This document shows positions 51,495-63,914 of a stretch of 64,000 nt of DNA, piece by piece. The position numbers and the translations under genes are program-made. The notes under the pieces were generated by a model, which did no database searches, was not told where the DNA came from, and saw nothing but the letters and a program-made list of their open reading frames with translations. Origin of the DNA: Sipunculus nudus (Eukaryota > Annelida > Sipuncula > Golfingiida > Sipunculidae); contig CM049320.1 in the NCBI GenBank assembly GCA_026874595.1, positions 34,942,214 through 35,006,213 of the forward strand, written 5' to 3'. Numbering within the stretch: the stretch's first letter is position 1; each line of letters starts with the position of its first letter.

Positions 51495-51814
51495 GTAACC
51501 TGGGCGTTCTTAAAGGGGGGGGGGGGGGTATATGTCCCCTCAGTTATTTAGGGGTACGGGCAAAGTAAATGGAAGAAGATTTCTTAAATTTCATAATCCA
51601 TTCAATTAATTTATTGTCCGTAGTAATTTATAGGTGTCTCGTGATCAATAATCTGTCACTTATGCTTCGATTATGAATATCTGTCAAAATTAGGATAAGC
51701 ATTTGTCAATTAAATTACCATAAATGTTAGCCTATGTTGACGATTGTATATATAACAAAATCACATATGACAAAACAATGTTGAAAACTGAGAAAAAATG
51801 TTTTCTTTATTTAA

Positions 51815-51975
51815 AGCACAGGCGCTTGAATCCCTATTTGTAATAAAGATAGTATGGTATGACCGTTTTTTTATTGTTTTTTTTTTTAACTGATTCTTTC
51901 GTAGTATTTTTAAGAACACTAGGGATATGAAGACTTTATTACAAGTAGGGATTAAAGCGCCTGTGTTTAAAGTAA
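51815..51975. mobile_element. Small MITE-like hairpin
   Basis: TTTAAAGCACAGGCGCTTGA and its inverse (TTAAAGCGCCTGTGTTTAAA) face each other, followed inward by ATCCCTATTTGTAATAAAG and CTTTATTACAAGTAGGGAT. It has about 40-bp arms and no coding capacity. Confidence 0.65.
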
Positions 51976-52859
51976 AGCTTTATATGTGTTCTGACGTGAG
52001 AAAGAGGAAAACTCATAAAGAAATACTAGAGAGTTTATCAAGCGTCTTGTTAAGGTTAGACGAGAACTGTAAAGTTTGATGGGATGCAAATATTTTCGTA
52101 ATTTTTTAAACATCTCATCGCTTCCACGGCACATACTGATCAAAGGCTATGTTTGTGTACATTCTAAGAAACCTACCATGTGCGAGAGACATTATTAGGG
52201 ACTTGCATTTCGGTAGGCAGCGCCACTCATGCATGTCACGCTGACCGGACACAAGGGATTGTTGCCGGCCCCTTGCTTGCAGTACCTGTTAGGCGCAGTA
52301 TTTATCGCTTTTTTTTATAGTGCGAATGCTTGGACTTTGTTTTCCTGTTAACCGCTTAGAAGATAAAGTCAAGGTTAACTTGTGCCAGTAAGTTCTTTTT
52401 CAAGTTTTCTCATTATTTATGTACGGAAATAGAGGTACAAAATTTTCAATATAGATTTAGGCAAAGTTGTAAATGTAATACATTGTTAAGACCTATAGAA
52501 TTTAATCAGATCTGTACAAAGAACGCTACCCATTTGTAGACATTGCAATCTATGACGGCGTAAAAGCTGAACTTGAGTGGGTTTTTTTTTGCCAGTGTGG
52601 TCTCACTCTCTAGTATCTGTCAGTTTGTGGTTGTATCCGCCGAAAAAAGGATTTGCGGGTACTGAGTTTTTGACCGAGTTCCGCTGCCGCCATCGCCGCC
52701 GTCTCCGCTTTGGCCGTGATTGTTTCAGAAGAACTCCTCTGAGACCTTGGACCGATCTTTCCGAAACCTGACACAGTTATTTGCTCATCTGTGAAGTTCC
52801 TATCAAAGACAGGCGACACCACCTGTGGTCCTTTACGTGCAGTATGAATGTGGGTGTCT

Positions 52860-53500
52860 TTTGATAACAGGCTGTATCTCAGGAGTGATTATATATATTG
52901 AGCTGAAATTTAGCATGCCTATAGATCTTGGATCTCTACATTTTGTATTTGAGACTAAGGACACCACCTGCAATAATTTTTGCGTTGCGTCCAACCATGC
53001 ATTTACCATCTATTCGTCTTAGTGTTTGGTTCAATGTATTGGCTGAAATTGTCCATGACCATAGATCTTGGATACCTCCATCACATACTCAGGACTTGTG
53101 GCACCATCTTCAGTTGTTTTTGCATGGCGTACATCCGTATATTTGCTTTGGGTGAAAATTGCTCATAACTCAGGAGTGGTTCAATGTATTGGTCTGAATT
53201 TTTGTATGTCTATATACATCTTGGAGATTAATCTATTAGACCAGATAAGTGGCGCCACCTACCTTCCCGTTTTCATAGCATAAATTAATGCACTTTTCTC
53301 AGGAGGGGTTTGTCGAAATGGGCTGAAATAGTGCATGTCAATAGATCTTGGATACCTCCATCTAGTATTAAAGACTGGTGGCGCCATCTTCAATTCTTTT
53401 CGCGTGGTGCCGATCTGTCCGTTTGCTTTCGGGTAAAAATCGCTTATATCCCACGGTTGGATGGATGTAGACCTGCAACAGGTCGAGGAATAATTTTTTT
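52860..53500. repeat. Diverged tandem module, about 140 bp, four copies
   Basis: ATAGATCTTGGATNCCTCCA-type words occur at 52921, 53061, about 53213 and 53341. They alternate with CTCAGGAGTGGTTCAATGTA, GGTGGCGCCACCT and TCCGTTTGCTTTCGGGTAAA words. The spacing is about 140, 150 and 130 bp. Confidence 0.6.
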
Positions 53501-55124
53501 CTCATTCTTTTATCATGTTTATAAATCTTCAGTGATCATTTTATAATTCACTAGCTGATAGTCCCGGTATACCGGGCTTATTACCGGGGTTGGGGAGATT
53601 TATTAACTGAGATGTGAAATGTTGGCTCATTTTTTATTCTAAAAGTTAACAGAAAATATACGTTTTCAGTGGGAAACTGTCTCCATAAGATATGTATAAA
53701 CATTTTGGCACGACTGCAGAATAACTCACTAACTCACGCACCTCTCTGTGGCACAACACTTCTGTGATCAGAAAACGTTTCTATGTCCAGCTGCTTGTAT
53801 CTTAATTTGCCACTTACTTTAAAATTACATGAATCCTGAACATCATACCGTCCGTCCGTATAAACTCATGACCTGGTGGAGACAGTGCGTGAGTGATCCT
53901 GCAGTAGCTCCAATATTTTTAACATTTATTTTGTGGGGCTGTCCTCGTGGCAAGAAATTTATACCCCTATGTTTACCTTGAAGACCTGGTCAGTGATGGT
54001 GTTTACATTGCGAACCGGAATGAGACGCGGGGTGATTCAGGTTTTCGATGATATTTGACTGGATTCTATCGTTGAACGTATAAAGAATAGGTTCATGTGA
54101 GGAACACATGAAGGATTTATTAAATGTACGTTGCAAGGAAACTGTTCCTGAAAAAAGAAACAAAAATATGCATACCTCGTAAGTAGCATAAGCGGACCCA
54201 ACTGGACTCCATGCAGAGGGTCCGTATTCATTTTCAACCACCGCGACCCTTTTTTTCATCGTTTCAAACAAATTTTGAGGCCTGAAACCTCAGACACCAC
54301 TCCACCCCACCCCACCCAAAGCCTGTTCGTGGAATTGGGACCTTGAATTAGGTTTTGTCATTATTTCTCCTGGGTTGAACTCTCCATTTCATAAAGCGAG
54401 AAACATGTGTTTTTCTCTTTTACTGACCACGCACGAGGGTGGGAGCCTCGTTCATGAAAGGCCCGACAGGCTAAAATCCCTCAGTGAAAGCAAGCGTTAT
54501 TCATATGAACAATAGTAGTGTTTGAGGTTGAAAAACCACGATGCATGCGTTCCGGTCATTACCGAAGGCAGTTCGGCTGTGCTAAGTCTTACCTCTGTGC
54601 AAGTCAGTAAAAACGGAAAAATCACTCAAAATTATATGTACATAAAAAATTATTTATTCTCATATCGCCTATGTCACTGCGGCATGATAACCTTTAAAAT
54701 GATGTAAGGCACACTTTTGTACACAACGCGGTTTTAGAGAACATTGCGAACAGACGTGAACCGAATTCCTTTTATAAGTATTAGATAGATGTATTGGCTC
54801 CTGCTGTCGGGTGCAAATAGTTTACTTTCTTTCTCCAGGGGGCCCCACTATCACTAAGGGGTAGGGACTACATGAGAATCTTCCTATAATTGAGCACACT
54901 GATGCCACCTGTTGTGATAATTGTAAATTACTTGAACTGGCCATGGTGGCAATAGGGTGGCTGGACATGGGGTGAACAGTGTAATAGTGTATGGGTTGCT
55001 TTTACTTGGTGTATATTTATTTAAAATGAGAATCTAACAAAACTATAGGGACCTACGCAGGTCTAGGATGGATGTTTAAGCCTGAAATGTGTGTCCGTCA
55101 TGGATAGCTTTGATGTAGATCAGA

Positions 55125-55142
55125 CAGGTGGCGCCACCTGCT
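55125..55142. repeat. 16-bp perfect palindrome CAGGTGGCGCCACCTG
   Basis: This is the best copy of a GGTGGCGCC word also seen at about 44603, 53239 and 53378. Confidence 0.6.
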
Positions 55143-56501
55143 GTTCCAGTTTTATAGAATGTATTGGTCACTTCTCTTAGTAGTGGATTGATGTATCCAT
55201 CTTAAGATCTGTTTTTGGTGACAAATGCACATATATGAGACGTTCAATTGGCATCACTGATGCCACAAATTTGGAGTCATGTCATGTCGGGAACAGTCAT
55301 TGCCTTACCTCCCCCATGCCCATGTGATTTGGCGGATACACGTAGCCGCATGTCGACTAGCTAATAATAATGTGAGTGAATATATAAATAGTATAAAAAT
55401 ACTAATATATTAAATTATCTATATTTTATTTCAGGTTCATCATGCCTGATCAGGCGATTGGAACGGTCTGTACAGTGCAAAGACTCACATAGCATAATGA
55501 AACATCCTTAGTGAATAGCGATAAATCTTTGAAACATTTCCCTGGTAATAATGTAAATATGATTTTTTTAAAATTAAGACACATTTCCTGTACATTAAAA
55601 AAATATTGATTGAACAGGTAGCATTGCATTATATATGCCTGTACAATATTAATTTATTCAGATTTAAGTATGCCACATTTTTTGTATTGAAAATGGTAAT
55701 ATTGTGTTTATTTTTTGTACTATTTTACATATATACATTTTTGTATATTCCAACATATTTATTCATTAATAGTTTATAATCAGTATTTATGTGATTTTTC
55801 AACTATTTCTTATAAATTAACATCATACATATTGGCATTCATTTTGTTTTAAACTGGTAATGCAAACATATGATAGCAGGCTGCCAATTGATCACACTGG
55901 ATCTTTTGTTATATGTTAATAAATTTATTCATGAAAACATTTTGTTCTTCCAGTAGTTCCAGGTTGCGACTGGGGGCTGGCATAATGTGAGTGGGTGTGA
56001 TTTCCTAGTGTGTTTGGGTATATATGGTTTCATGGGAGGTCATGTTTTGCTGCCTTTGTATGTCAGGGTGCGGTTTCAGTTGTCGGTGTGTGTCCCCTCG
56101 GTACCTCTGGCCTCTCTCCTTGTGGTCAAAGCTAGGAGAGGGCTTATTCAAGGGGACGGCTAACAAAATTGTGCACATTCACATACTTTCAATGAATACA
56201 ACCATGGCTCGCACGGGTTACTTGACGATAGGCAACATGTACGTCACCCAAGGAGTGACGTGTTACCATTTATTTTTTAGTTCACATGTAGTTCTTTGTG
56301 TTAATCCTTCAATGGTAAAATGTTAAGATTACCAGCTGTTGACCACGATATTGATGCTATAGGATGGGTGCCCGATGCAGTACAATTTCTCCTTTGACAT
56401 GTCAAGACTCAAATAGACTTATAGTCTAATATAAATGCCAAATGAGTCATGTATTCACTGCCATGGTGTTCATGGTTATTAATTAAATATATTTTTTTCA
56501 G

Positions 56502-56774
56502 AAATGACTGAAATTGGAAATTCGTAATATGGCGGGCTTTGGCGGTTACGGATCAAAGGAAAACTAGTCACCGGATGCGACAGTACGTCAGAAAATGTGT
56601 CATCGATAACTAAGTGCGCCCTTGTGTGTCTGTTCTGGCCGGGGTGCCTTGGTTTTACATACATGACTAAAAGTCACACATGTTTGAAGCACTCTAAAAT
56701 ATTCCCGTTGTCTGGAAATGCTTTTACAGAAGTAACTGATGCCGTATATTACGAGTATGCCTGACGTATCATAA
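56502..56774 (+). pseudogene. Copy C exon 6 remnant (PAN)
   Basis: After TAA at 56525 the frame stays open through KCALVCLFWPGCLGFTYMTK and HTCLKHSK. A 2-nt deletion near the end changes the last codons. Confidence 0.8.
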
Positions 56775-57415
56775 TACTGGACTTCGGATACCACTGTATA
56801 CCTGTACTTGGAGACGAAAAAGCTAATCACAAAATACTGGAGCATAATTTTCGTTAAGTCAAGTTTTATGTAAAAGGACCTGAGAATAATTGTTGATCCC
56901 TGTTATACGGTGGTTAGTAGCTTGCGCCGACTGTTGGAAGAGGATTGCATTTATCAAAACTAATTGAAGCATTTGATAAACTGGTCTCCTCCAAATGCTC
57001 ACTACAAGAGTGCCTGCTGCTAGAGAATGAATGAGTCTGATTGGTTAGACGTATTGATTTATCTGATTTATCCAAGCTATTGCGCCTCATTGTATATATT
57101 ACTTGTGGTCTGCACATAGGTCGTTATCCGATTTGGGCCATTGTGCTTACAAGTCACCGGGTTGTCCCTGAAACAACGTGACTTGGCATCTGCTGCTGTC
57201 TGCTGGAGTTATCATTCATGCATGGATTCCATGTGCATGTCAAACGGAGTTTCAGTTTTTATTTCAAGTTTCCTAATAACAGACTCACCGGTGGTGGCGA
57301 ACGCTCAGAAACAGTAATTGTACATAGTCGGACATAAATAATTTGGAAGATATTTCGTTGATACGAATCACAAGTTTAACATCGTCATAGTGCATCTTTG
57401 ATACACATACTTTCA

Positions 57416-57416
57416 A

Positions 57417-57446
<30 letters not shown>
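57416..57446. repeat. (AC)n(TA)n tract
   Basis: CA repeats run into TA repeats. A shorter version stands at the same place in unit 1 (about 14378). Confidence 0.8.
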
Positions 57447-57447
<1 letters not shown>

Positions 57448-57573
57448 AAAAGGGAGAAAAAATAAAAAGAACAGATGTTAGTCAGTATTATAAGGACTGA
57501 GAACCAGAGTTCAAATACAATTTACAAAAAAAATAACAAAGCAAATGAGTACTTTCGTGTATTTATATCTTTC

Positions 57574-58434
57574 AGTGGCGAAGCGTTTCATGCCACACCG
57601 GAAGTGCAATAAAATCTGGATGTAGTTTTAGGTGAGGCCTGTGAACTAAAGTGAACTAAGATCGGGAGATCAGAAGTCGGATGTCAATCTCGCATGCCTT
57701 GCAATATTCCAACAACCAGAAGTCGGATGTCAATCTCGGATGCCTCGTTATATTCTGATAATTTATTTAATATATTTAATAAATTCACAATTATATTATA
57801 TTATATCATATCATATTATATTTTATTATGTTATATTTTTGGATCAACGTTATTGAATATATCATTGATGAATATAATCACCCAGGAATTTGACTCCTAT
57901 ATCAGATAAATTTACACAAAATATTACTTTTTTATTACAGCTTACATACAGTATACGATGTTAATCAAATGTATACATTTTTCCCTATACAGGCAACGGG
58001 GAATATTGGCCCTTAAGAAAAGTACAAATTAATTTAATGTATCCTGTATTTAATGATCCAGTTTAAATGCTAAAATTGTTATTAATAACCTATTAAAGAT
58101 AAATAATAAATTCTTAATTTCTTTATATCACAAAAAATGACGAAAAAGACCATGTTTTTATACGGCGTGATTTTACTTTCATTGTAAATATAGAAAAGAA
58201 CCTTTGTTCATGCATGAACTCAACACCAAAGTTTTGATCATTTGATCCTTTGTATCCTTTGCAGTATTTCTTGATTTACCTTTCCCTCTCTTTATCTTAC
58301 GTTCTCTCTATCTTTCGTTCATTCTCTCTTTCTTTCATTCTTTCCTTCCTTCTTTATACTTCCTTCTTTTTTATCCCTTTTTCTGTTTCCCTCTATCTTT
58401 TCCTTATTTCTCTCTCTCTGACTCTCTGTTTTTT

Positions 58435-58481
<47 letters not shown>

Positions 58482-60480
58482 ACTCTTTCTTTCTCTTTTC
58501 CTCTCCCTCTTCCTTCCTTCCCTTCTCTCTCCCTCTTTCTTTCCTTCTTTCTCTTTTCCTTTTACTTTTCTAGTGCCTTCCCTCCCTCTCTTTCTTTCTT
58601 TCTTTCGTTCTCTATTTCTTCTTCTTTCACTTTTTTTTATATCCCTTTCTGTTTCTCTCTCCCTTTCCTCTCTCGCTCTCTTTTTTCTTTCCTTCTTCCT
58701 TACTTTCCTTATCTTTCTTTCGTCCTCTCTTTCCTTTCTCCTTAAATTCCTGACGTGTTTCAAGGTTCAGTGACCAAACTATTATTTAACATAACTAACA
58801 GGGCCTTTTTGACTTGAATCCCATCAAAGCCAATTAACGGGACATAAAGGATTACAAACACACTTCAGAGACATTATAGCTTTAACATTGATCCTTTGTA
58901 TATTCGGAGCCAAAGCCTGAGTAGATTTTGTGTCTTAGGGCCTTATGTGAGTAGATCACATTTGACTTATTTTTAGTAATTTTTTGTGAAGCCACAACAA
59001 CTATATAAACCCTGGCGTTCCCATGCCTAATCCTCACCCTCATGTTTGATAGTGTAACCTCAACTGATTTCCACTGGCACCATGACTGTGCTAGTTGCTA
59101 GCCACTCACTCATGAAATGCTCTACAAACAATTTCCACCCAATGACTAAAAGAAATACTGAAAAAAATATGTGATGATGATAATGGTAGCCACTCATATC
59201 TTAATTGTTATGTGCGTCTGAAAATAGTATGGAACTATCCGTTCACGTGGTAAGGGTGTTAGACCTATCCAACAGTTACTGTACATATAAGGCTTCAAAA
59301 AGATACTAGTAATACTTACAAAATAACCAAAATTTAAGATCAGCAAAATCATAAAATTGATTGTGAATTCTATTCTCAGCCTGCCGATTAATAGAAACTT
59401 ACTTGCGATAAGAAGCATATGGTAGAAGATACGATGAAATATTCTATAGACACTTGGCAGATGAAAACCCCGATGAAACCGCCCCCCCCCCGTGCCCAAG
59501 CACAGAATATACCGTTAAAACTGATAGTGACCCTTGTTCCCATGAAACGGCTACCACCAAGCTTAATCACTGTTCATCTAGTAATACTAAACCTACAAAT
59601 TCTACTGATTCTCAGAAACAGCTTTATCACTGATTGATGTCTAGGAATGGGGGCTCCAAGAAAATCACTAAACAAAAAGCATGAAATAAAAATAAAAGAT
59701 TTTGAGACGGAGAGGACGTCCAAAGGGGACAAGGAAACCTTTTACAGTTTTTGGAGGTAAAAAAGTACATGTTCGAAAAGTATAGAAGAGAATAAACGTT
59801 ATAGTGAGCAATCTGAGAGTAAAGTAAATCTGGTTTAAAAACTGCCAGGAACAGACGATACTACTAGAGATCCGCCCAAAAAAGTAAACTTAATAAAAAA
59901 TAAGGGTTCAAAATATTTTACCCATACGTGAACAACGTAAAAAACATTGACTCCTGGATAATGGTTATCAGATATTCATTTTTGATGCTGCATTATTAAT
60001 TGTTAAAAAAATAAATTCCATATAAGTGGTCTACAGAGCCCCCTTTTGGCACAGTCAAGGGCCTTCATTCCGTTATAAATAATATGATACAAATGTGCAT
60101 CGTGGTATTTTCAGTTACTAGTTGATTATTATAATTAATAAAAAAACACATACACACAAAAGGTATACACATAACCATATTTCTATCTTTCCTTCCTTCT
60201 CTCCTTCCTTCTCTCTTTCATGATATTAGCATATCAGCTTATAGAGAGCAACAAATGTAGAGGAACACTTTAATAATAAATATATATCTTTCACAAATTC
60301 AAATTTCATATCCTTATAATTATCATATATTGGTTTCATACGGCTCCTTAGGGCTTTCCTGATTTAATAAGGTGTGGTTCTTAGTCGTCTCAGAGCGCCC
60401 TCAGGTGTACCCAATAATCACTGTTTCATGGGATGTGGCTAGATCTCGCGCATTCGTAATCACTTCCGGTGTGCAGGCCT
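57574..60480. mobile_element. 2.9 kb insertion in the 3' flank of unit 3
   Basis: Unit 1 passes directly across this point. The insertion opens with a hAT-like CAGTGGCGAAGC and has a 13-bp inverted pair CACACCGGAAGTG (57594-57606) and CACTTCCGGTGTG (60461-60473). Inside are a 47-bp tandem duplication (57671 and 57718), a CT-rich tract (58250-58745) and ordinary AT-rich DNA. No transposase was recognised. Confidence 0.5.
58250..58745. repeat. CT-rich tract
   Basis: About 500 bp of TTTC, CTTC and CTCT words with a pure CT run at about 58444-58476. Frames on either strand are low complexity (Leu/Ser/Phe or Arg/Glu/Lys). Confidence 0.9.
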
Positions 60481-60745
60481 TTTAATTGTGTTCCCAGGAG
60501 TAAGTTTAAATGAAATAACGATAATAATAAAAACAAAGAAAACTAGTTGGCAATGGGATAGACACTCAACTGAATTTGACAGTAAAGGTCAGTGTAAGCT
60601 ATATCAGATATCCATGAAAAAGAATACATAAACCTGTTTGCATGTAAAATCTCAAGATATCCGCATGTAGAGACTATACGTCTATAGAAGCATTGATTAA
60701 GGTAGTTGAATCATTATGACTTATGGCCTGGCAGGTATAGCGAAA
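60481..60745. repeat. End of the unit 3 homology
   Basis: This matches unit 1 at 14550-14735 and then 17037-17115 (CGTAGAGACTATACGTCTAT). It fixes the 3' limit of the repeated unit. Confidence 0.65.
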
Positions 60746-61740
60746 CCTTTCCTCGGTTTGCAGGGCTTTCACAAAATGGGGAATAAGCGTCAGAGACGCA
60801 CGTGGTTCCGGTCTTGGATGCGCGGCTATCAATCCCCAAGCGTCCCACCGGACGCGCATTTTCAGGCTGTGCTACTTCGAGATCAAAACGGGCTTCGTTC
60901 AGATGCTAACCAGCTATCAATACCCGAGCCGGTCGTGTGTAGACACAGCGCCCGGCCCACTTTGACAAACTCATAAGACCTAATTAATGACACGACCCCT
61001 ACTAAAACAACTCACGAAAGGCTGTGTATTTGATTAACCACATCTTGGTCGTCCGGATCATCTCAAACACATATCCGGGTAAGCCATATTACTCTGCCGA
61101 AGTTGCATATAACAACTACCCATGTATATCAGTTGACAAATAACGAAATCTCATACATAAATTAGAATTTACATTAAAAATTGGCATACCAATCCTAATA
61201 ATATTAGCTAGTGGTCATAACACATAGTTTCAGTATTATGAGGTTAAGTGCAATACAGTGGACTGATAATTTTACATACATACATACATATATTATGAGA
61301 TTCTTATTAAGCATTATACGGATAGGATTACCGTATTCGATGACATGTTTTGTTCTGTAAACCCGTATATGTCGATTCTGAAGACCCTTATTTGCATTAC
61401 GAGTACACTGATTAGCACGTATCAGTGATTTTACACATTCAGACATAAGATATGAACGATAGTCTTATATAGTATCTATTAGTATCTCATATAATTAATA
61501 TAAAATGGAAATTGTAATGACCAGCCTCCTTCGTCTAATAAGAACAGAAGACTGTAAGTTCGAAAGTCAGCCGAGGAGCTTTGGATTTTTTCATGGTCGG
61601 CCCTACGCACAGTTCGCTCTTGTTTGTATATTTATGTAAAACGTTTGCTTGTCTATGTGAAGACAAACAGACAGAGCGAGAGCGAAAAATAGATATACCC
61701 TTTCTTTAAAATAATTTTAAACTGTTAAACCTTACATGTT
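60746..61740. other. Spacer between units 3 and 4
   Basis: A GC-richer stretch at 60750-60975 opens an 86-codon frame without motif. Near 61240-61412 the sequence resembles the flank and first unit of the minisatellite at 38940-39080. Confidence 0.35.
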
Positions 61741-62129
61741 TTACATGGATCGTACAAAAAAACTTAACCTAGTTCGAGACACTTCCATGGCACAACTGTG
61801 CTTTCTGTAGTCTGTTACCGGAGGACGAAGAAAACCACAGACTTTTAACAAGCCAACTAATTGCTTATAGATAGGTGTGCTATAATATGACAATATGATG
61901 ACAATGATGTTTTCATTTTTTTTTCAGAAAATCAGGAATTGAAATGCTCATCATTTCTCGAGCTTATGAGCATGGGCCTTGTTAACCAAGAAAAGCGAGG
62001 CTTACGATCCAAAATAATACCGACAGAGCGCCCCCTGTTCCCGAAATAAGGACAACAACTCAAAATTTTCAACCCTCTCTTTTACATGGCCATGTCCCAG
62101 ATGAGTACTAACGTAATTATTCCTATACC

Positions 62130-63430
62130 AAAAGACCAAAAAGGTGACCTAACCTTATATTGAAGAGTTGTTTAAGTACACTACTTGATAGTGTTATTAT
62201 TCAGAAAATAGTAGATAAACTTGGCACTTCTCCACATCAATGTGCTCTTAAGAAAGGGCATTCGATAACATATGCACAGTAGTCCTGAAGGAGATTATTA
62301 CATATTACATATGGAACGGATCATCAGTATACAATTATTTTGTTGATGCGTCACCCGCATCCGACAGAATTAATATTCCTTAGCTGTTCCATTTACTCGT
62401 GAAACGCAATGTTTCACCTACTGTCGTTAGAGTTCTAGCATAAATATACCAGTGACCGGTTATTAAGACAAAATGGAATGATGTTGAATCCGAACAGTTT
62501 GGCGCTAATAACCGCTAGGGGGTGTATTATCCCCCGTCTGTTTAATATTTATATTGACGAGCATTTAAAACGTCTTACAAATAAGGGTAGAGGGTGTTAT
62601 ATTGGAAATTACTTTGCTGGTGCCGTTGGCTTCGCGGACAATCTTACGCTCTTATTTCAGGCGCGGAGTTGGCTTCAAAAGATCGTTGAAGAATGTGAAC
62701 GTTTTTCTGAAGAATTTGAATTTTTTTTTTTTAACTCAAAGAAAACAAAATGTGTTATTTTTAACAGGGAGTTTCCAGCTAGACCAGCTAAGATTATTTT
62801 AAAGGGTGTTTCTCTAGAATGGCATGACCCTCTACAGTACTTGGGGGAATACAGGAACGTGTCAGATAACAATGACGTCTTCGGTAAAAGTGTTTAATTT
62901 ATTGCAAGCTTCAACGCCTTAATGGCGAATTTCGGATGTCTTTCTAGCAAAGCTAAAAACAGGCCAAGCCATTTCATTCTTACTGTTGTTCCTTCTACGG
63001 TTGCCAAGCCTGGGTGATAAAGCATAAGTCAATTGAGCGATTGAGTACATCATAAAATAAGGCTTTGCTTCACCTATGGCAGTTACCATATAACTCGCAC
63101 AAGAATATTTTACATGTATAAGCGGGCTCTCCGGCTCTGATAGATTAATTCAGCTCACGTTTTGTAAACTTATTCCTGGCCATACAGAATGTTGCAAATG
63201 ACTCTGTCAATTTTCTAATAAAAAAATGCTCATTATACAGAAAATGGTGTTCTAGGAGGCAATTTACGTTATCTGGAAAATAAGATGTGCGATCATGGTG
63301 TAAGAAATATTAAAGTCCCTATGAGACATCAGATAATGGCAACTATATCCATAAATACATTTGACCTACGATGAGGTTGAAATGCTTATTGACTTATAAT
63401 CTACTGACTTTGTAATTAGTATAGACTGAC
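62130..63430 (+). mobile_element. Decayed non-LTR retrotransposon (CR1/jockey-like RT)
   Basis: The open piece at 62478-62897 reads RGCIIPRLFNIYIDEHLKRL, then AGAVGFADNLTLLF and FNSKKTKCVIFNRE: the palm of a reverse transcriptase with its active-site box. The box is FADN where an active enzyme has two Asp, so the second is lost. Earlier pieces (DKLGTSPHQCALKKGHS) and later ones (GCQAWVIKHKSIERL, LLHLWQLPYNSHKNILHV) continue the domain in other frames with stops. It is dead and lies inside the 5' flank of unit 4. Confidence 0.8.
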
Positions 63431-63755
63431 TTTTTTCCCCTTCCTTCTGTAAATTCCATTAATTTCATATTTCCATTAATTTTATATTATACTGTAATTT
63501 ATCGAACGATATAATATATATATATATAACAAACAGAGAAATATGCCTGTCCAAGATTTTCGTACTTCTCATTACACCAAACCATAAAAAGAAGCATATA
63601 TTTTCATTATTCAAAAATAATTTTGATCAATTTTATACTATTATCTTATACTATTCATCATGTATCGTTTATTTACATATTCAAATGCAAGGACTGACTG
63701 TTTTAGCAATTCAATAGATCAACCGACACATGCAAGGTCATAAGAGTTTGCAAAA
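63431..63755. other. AT-rich stretch after the LINE
   Basis: It holds a short TA tract (63512-63528) and otherwise no feature. Confidence 0.35.
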
Positions 63756-63914
63756 TGGAATCCATAATTGAAATATTATTGAGGAAAATATAAAATGTTT
63801 GACACAATTATCTTGAAAAAAAAATATATGCGAACTATCCCTAAAACATGAGGGTTACATATCCCCCTGCCGTCGTAAACAAGGTCCATGCGATAGAAAG
63901 GGCACGGTAGCCAC

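Larger units (their letters stand above)
52198..56275. other. Foreign stretch in intron 5 of copy C
   Basis: Homology to units 1 and 2 stops at about 52197 and resumes at about 56275. The stretch has a diverged tandem module near 52850-53500 and repeated GGTGGCGCCACC words. The short frames in it show no domain or conserved motif. Confidence 0.5.
47907..56774 (+). pseudogene. Gene copy C: dead paralogue of copies A and B
   Basis: All six coding exons can be found in order. Exon 1 (47907-47967) is intact. Exon 2 (48204-48344) has lost its 5' third and acceptor, has TGA at 48213 (a Cys codon in A) and TGA at 48315, and its donor GT is now GC. Exon 3 (49101-49231) carries small deletions and TAA at 49173. 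Exon 4 (50470-50573) has TAG at 50552 and its last Cys is Ser. Exon 5 (51310-51494) has a 1-nt deletion at ACAGTGAA and TGA in place of the Sushi Trp codon. Exon 6 (56502-56774) has TAA at 56525 and a 2-nt deletion before the stop. Many independent lesions show it is old. The PAN part is otherwise still readable, with its four cysteines. Confidence 0.85.
33020..61740 (+). repeat. Tandem locus unit 3 (contains a dead gene copy)
   Basis: It starts with sequence (33020-33360) like that before unit 4 (61740-62100). It continues with the leader block (33390-34450, like 830-2250 in unit 1), then resumes near 47590 with signal exon and later exons, and ends with 3' flank matching unit 1 to about 60740. 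Three large foreign stretches separate these blocks: about 34450-47590, 52198-56275 and 57574-60480. Borders are approximate. Confidence 0.7.

Noticed and set aside
53555-55380. Helitron, because of CTAGCTGATA and CTAGCTAATA words near both ends
   Set aside because: There is no TC start, no CTRR end with a hairpin, and no Rep/helicase frame.
58250-58773. Ser/Leu-rich and Arg/Glu/Lys-rich frames
   Set aside because: Both strands of one CT-rich tract.
60716-60976. 86-codon frame in a GC-richer patch
   Set aside because: No domain, and no splice or start support. Probably repeat-derived.
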